This document shows, piece by piece, positions 61,679-64,000 of a stretch of 64,000 nucleotides of DNA. The stretch covers positions 1,923,081 to 1,987,080 of the forward strand of contig NZ_CP013859.1 in the NCBI RefSeq assembly GCF_001513675.1. The letters are read 5' to 3'. How positions within the stretch are numbered: the first letter of the stretch is position 1; every line of letters starts with the position of its first letter. The notes below the pieces were generated by a model. It made no database searches. It saw only the letters and a program-made list of their open reading frames with translations, and had not been told where the DNA came from. The position numbers were made by a program, and so were the translations under genes. This stretch comes from Microbacterium sp. XT11. GTDB lineage: Bacteria > Actinomycetota > Actinomycetes > Actinomycetales > Microbacteriaceae.

Positions 61679-62646
61679 CGGGTCCCCTCCTCGTAGATGC
61701 CGTCCAGCACGTTCTTCGCATACCACCGGGCGATCGCGGTGCTCTCGGCGTAGTCGCCGCCGAGCTTGTCCGCCTTGTCGTGTTCGACGCTGATCCACCC
61801 GCTGTAGCCGTGATCGCGCACGGAGCGCATCATCGACTCGAAGTCGACGAGCCCCTCGTCGGTGCCCATCTCGTAGAACCACTTCTCGGTCGTCTTCGCC
61901 GACACCTCGGCGTCCGGGAAGAGCCGGTAGTCGTCGTTGGTGTCCTTGTGGCGCGTGTCCTTGAAGTGAAAGCCGGTGACGCGCTCGTGGTGCTTCTCGT
62001 ACACGTCCACGGGATCCACGTCGGCGATGCAGTGCTGCGCGGTGTCGACGAAGAACTTCACGTATCGCGGGTCGGCGTAGGAGTAGAAGCGGTCGATCTG
62101 GTCGCGCGTGCGGATGCCGGCGTAGAACTCGTGGTGGCACGTGAGGTTGACGCCGTACTGCTGCGTCAGCTCTCCCACCCTGCCCCACACGTCGGCGGCG
62201 TGCTTGAGCCCGTCGTCGGAGATGCCCGCCTCGTCGAAGAACCGCGACCCGGGCATGACGATGATGTTGTCGAGCCGGATGTCGGACCAGCGGTCCATCG
62301 TCACCGCGAAGTCGTCGAGGATCGCCCTGTGCGTCGCGGGGACCTCTGGTGCGTAGCGGTCCGGCGAGTAGTACACGCCGTGGAAGGTGTTGACGATGCG
62401 CTCGAGCCCCTGCTCCTGGACGAACTCCTGGTAGTTCGCGACCGAGCCGTACTGCTCGAGGATCTGCCAGATGCGGAAGTCGAACGTGTCGATCGCGTCG
62501 AACCCGACGGCGGCGACCTGCTGCAGGAAGCGCTTCATCGCCCGTTTCGACTGCCACTGGTCGTACGGACCGGCGGGACCCTGGGCCCGCCAATGATCCA
62601 TGTAGCTCCATTTGATGGAGGGGCGTTCTCGGACGTCGGTGGTCAT
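61675..62646 (-). CDS. TIM-barrel isomerase/epimerase, companion of the 60689 gene
   Basis: 323 residues from ATG 62646. Metal candidates are His171/His172 (LTCHHEFY), Asp201 (FVDTAQHC), His227 (TGFHFKDT) and Glu288 (SVEHDKA). The C-terminus (AIARWYAKNVLDGI) matches that of the 60689 protein (VAGWYVQKVLRPIL), so the two are probably paralogues. It overlaps both neighbours by 4 bases. Confidence 0.82.
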   Translation of the reverse strand: MTTDVRERPSIKWSYMDHWRAQGPAGPYDQWQSKRAMKRFLQQVAAVGFDAIDTFDFRIWQILEQYGSVANYQEFVQEQGLERIVNTFHGVYYSPDRYAPEVPATHRAILDDFAVTMDRWSDIRLDNIIVMPGSRFFDEAGISDDGLKHAADVWGRVGELTQQYGVNLTCHHEFYAGIRTRDQIDRFYSYADPRYVKFFVDTAQHCIADVDPVDVYEKHHERVTGFHFKDTRHKDTNDDYRLFPDAEVSAKTTEKWFYEMGTDEGLVDFESMMRSVRDHGYSGWISVEHDKADKLGGDYAESTAIARWYAKNVLDGIYEEGTR

Positions 62647-63665
62647 CGGGTTCTCGCTTTCTCGAGGGGAGAGGCGGCGTCGGTCACGGGGTCCGACAGG
62701 ATGCCGGCGGCGAGGGAGAGATGACGCACGGTCATGTCCCAGGGGTCGTCGTCGAGCCACTCCTGGCCACCCCATTCGCTGCAGAGCGTGCCGCGATACC
62801 CGACGTCGCGCAGAGCCCGGCCGACGTCTCGGATCGGCTGGGAGATGCGTGCGTCGGCATCGTCGAGGTCCCAGAACTTCAGATGGATCCCGCCGATCAG
62901 CGGCAGCACCTCGCGCAGGTCGTCCACGTGTGAGCGTCCGAATCGCACGAGCAGGTCCATGAAGAGCGCGTGCATCGTGCCGGGGACCCTCCCCGCGCGA
63001 AGCTCGTCGACCACCGCCGCATGGGTTCCGGGATCGCGCCAGTCGTCGCGCAGGCGCCGCACGAGGACCGGCGAGAGGCCGGCCCGTTCGACGTGATCGA
63101 GGTAGGTCACCGGCAGTGCCGGCATGAGCAGGCTGATGTCCAGCAGCAGACGCACGTGAGGCGTGTCCAGCTCGGCGACGCGTGCGTACGCGGGGGCCGC
63201 CACCGGGTCGGTCGGTGTCTGATGGCCCTGGATCTCCTCGTAGAGCACCAGATCGAGATCCTCCAGCAGCGGGATGAGCCCGTCGAGGAGCGCACCCGCC
63301 TGGCCGATCGGCAAACGTACGCCCGTGGCTCCGGCGGCGGCGGCAGCCCGAAGCTGCGGTTCGAGGAACGCCCTGCGCTCGGCATCCGACCGTCGTCGTC
63401 CGCCCACGAACTCGTCGAGGCTGACGCCGACGATGCTCACCCGGCCGCCGTGCTGCGCGAGCCGCTCGCGGAACGCCGAGAGCCCGGCGAGCGACGGCTC
63501 CGGGTAGTCGCGAGACATCTGGCCGAGTTCGAGCTCGATGGCGGACGCGATGCCCCGCTCGACGAGGGATGCGGTGAGATCGGATGCGGTGCGCTCCGCG
63601 CGCACGATCTCGGGCGTGAGATTGAAGGCGCTCGCCGAGAGCTCCCAGCCGTCGGGAAGGCTCAT
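62643..63665 (-). CDS. Third deglycosidase alpha-like subunit
   Basis: 340 residues from ATG 63665. Metal-site candidates are Glu144 (LYEEIQGH), Asp176 (LLLDISLL), His261 (GIHLKFWD) and Glu297 (CSEWGGQ). The beta gene at 63662 directly precedes it with a 4-base overlap, the same beta-alpha order as at 53668/54054. The N-terminal region is shorter than in other alpha subunits here. Probably another 3-oxo-glycoside-cleaving enzyme. Confidence 0.8.
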   Translation of the reverse strand: MSLPDGWELSASAFNLTPEIVRAERTASDLTASLVERGIASAIELELGQMSRDYPEPSLAGLSAFRERLAQHGGRVSIVGVSLDEFVGGRRRSDAERRAFLEPQLRAAAAAGATGVRLPIGQAGALLDGLIPLLEDLDLVLYEEIQGHQTPTDPVAAPAYARVAELDTPHVRLLLDISLLMPALPVTYLDHVERAGLSPVLVRRLRDDWRDPGTHAAVVDELRAGRVPGTMHALFMDLLVRFGRSHVDDLREVLPLIGGIHLKFWDLDDADARISQPIRDVGRALRDVGYRGTLCSEWGGQEWLDDDPWDMTVRHLSLAAGILSDPVTDAASPLEKARTR

Positions 63666-64000
63666 GCGTCCGCCCCCACGTCGCGCGAGACGCTCGCCAC
63701 CGACGCGCCGGTCTCCAGCGGACGGCTGAAGGCGAACGGCAGACGCAGGGGAGAGTCGGGTCCGCCGGGAAGGTACGGGATCTCGAGGTGGAAAGACACC
63801 GACACGTCATGGCTGCCCGGCGCAGCGGCATCCGGGATCTCCAGGACGACACGATCCTGGATGTACCACCAGCCGTCTTGCTCGGCGAGCGCGCGGGCGG
63901 GGACACGGCGCTCGCCGAGGGCGACGACGGGATCGTGGCGGATGCCGTCGATCTCGACCACCGGATCGACCAGGCACGAGACGGGGAGGGAACGGATCCA
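63662..64000 (-). CDS. Third deglycosidase beta subunit (DUF6379), partial
   Basis: At least 112 residues, running off the window edge. The first visible residues WIRSLPVSCLVDPVVEIDG match the LPWYRALPASCI block of the 53668 protein, and SVSFHLEIPYLPGG matches its late strand. A GTG at 63961 is in frame, but coding similarity continues past it, so the true start is outside. It overlaps the alpha gene by 4 bases. Confidence 0.8.
   Translation of the reverse strand, partial: WIRSLPVSCLVDPVVEIDGIRHDPVVALGERRVPARALAEQDGWWYIQDRVVLEIPDAAAPGSHDVSVSFHLEIPYLPGGPDSPLRLPFAFSRPLETGASVASVSRDVGADA

Overview
The window is high-GC DNA that reads like an actinobacterial chromosome, most probably from the family Microbacteriaceae (a Microbacterium-like genome). 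Pointers are the many DUF families typical of that group (DUF4307, DUF4245, a DUF6264-like protein), the hemolysin III / short-chain isoprenyl transferase divergent pair also seen in mycobacteria, the ispH-xseA-xseB block, and many starts with a TANNNT box 6-8 bases before ATG or GTG, the actinobacterial leaderless pattern. I saw no rRNA, tRNA, CRISPR array, transposase or integrase.

Region 1 (1-30172) is mostly housekeeping. It starts with the end of ilvA, then greA, and then a leftward operon for methionine uptake and S-adenosylmethionine turnover (metQ-metN-metI-aminotransferase-luxS-SDR, 6662 to 1608). Next come trhA/uppS, a class V aminotransferase, phoH, cstA-ybdD, fumC/carbonic anhydrase/DUF4245/xseB/xseA, ispH, an IclR regulator with an E1-alpha/E1-beta/free lipoyl domain operon, fba, glpX, rmuC, an exonuclease, a methyltransferase and ychF. 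A candidate structured RNA with three hairpins that share a UCCCCA loop lies at about 22668-22796.

Region 2 (30172-34200) looks like accreted foreign DNA at the 3' end of ychF. Two 50-bp direct repeats at 32154 and 34023 both contain what looks like a displaced ychF C-terminus (VEFRFNV-stop). They delimit a TetR/oxidoreductase segment and an OsmC/ACT-like/ArsR segment, followed by a fragment of a HigA-type antitoxin. No recombinase remains.

Region 3 (34312-41674) is a complete protocatechuate beta-ketoadipate pathway, pcaHGBDCIJF, tightly overlapped and divergent from an IclR regulator. A TetR gene, a GH39-like protein that has lost both catalytic glutamates, and an FAD monooxygenase follow on the minus strand.

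Region 4 (45543-64000, running off the window) is the most interesting part: a large C-glycoside (3-keto-glycoside) catabolic locus. It holds a fused deglycosidase (DUF6379 beta domain plus TIM-barrel alpha domain in one chain), a LysR regulator, a sugar ABC transporter without its own ATPase, and a GMC FAD oxidoreductase like CarA-type C-glycoside 3-oxidases. Separate beta/alpha deglycosidase genes occur in three further sets, with a Gfo/Idh/MocA oxidoreductase, an NTF2-like protein, a ThuA-like protein and several more TIM-barrel isomerases. The inferred logic is import of an aryl C-glycoside, oxidation of sugar C3, cleavage of the C-C bond to release aglycone, isomerisation and reduction of the keto-sugar, and funnelling of aromatic aglycone towards protocatechuate and the adjacent pca genes. 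The substrate cannot be read from the sequence.
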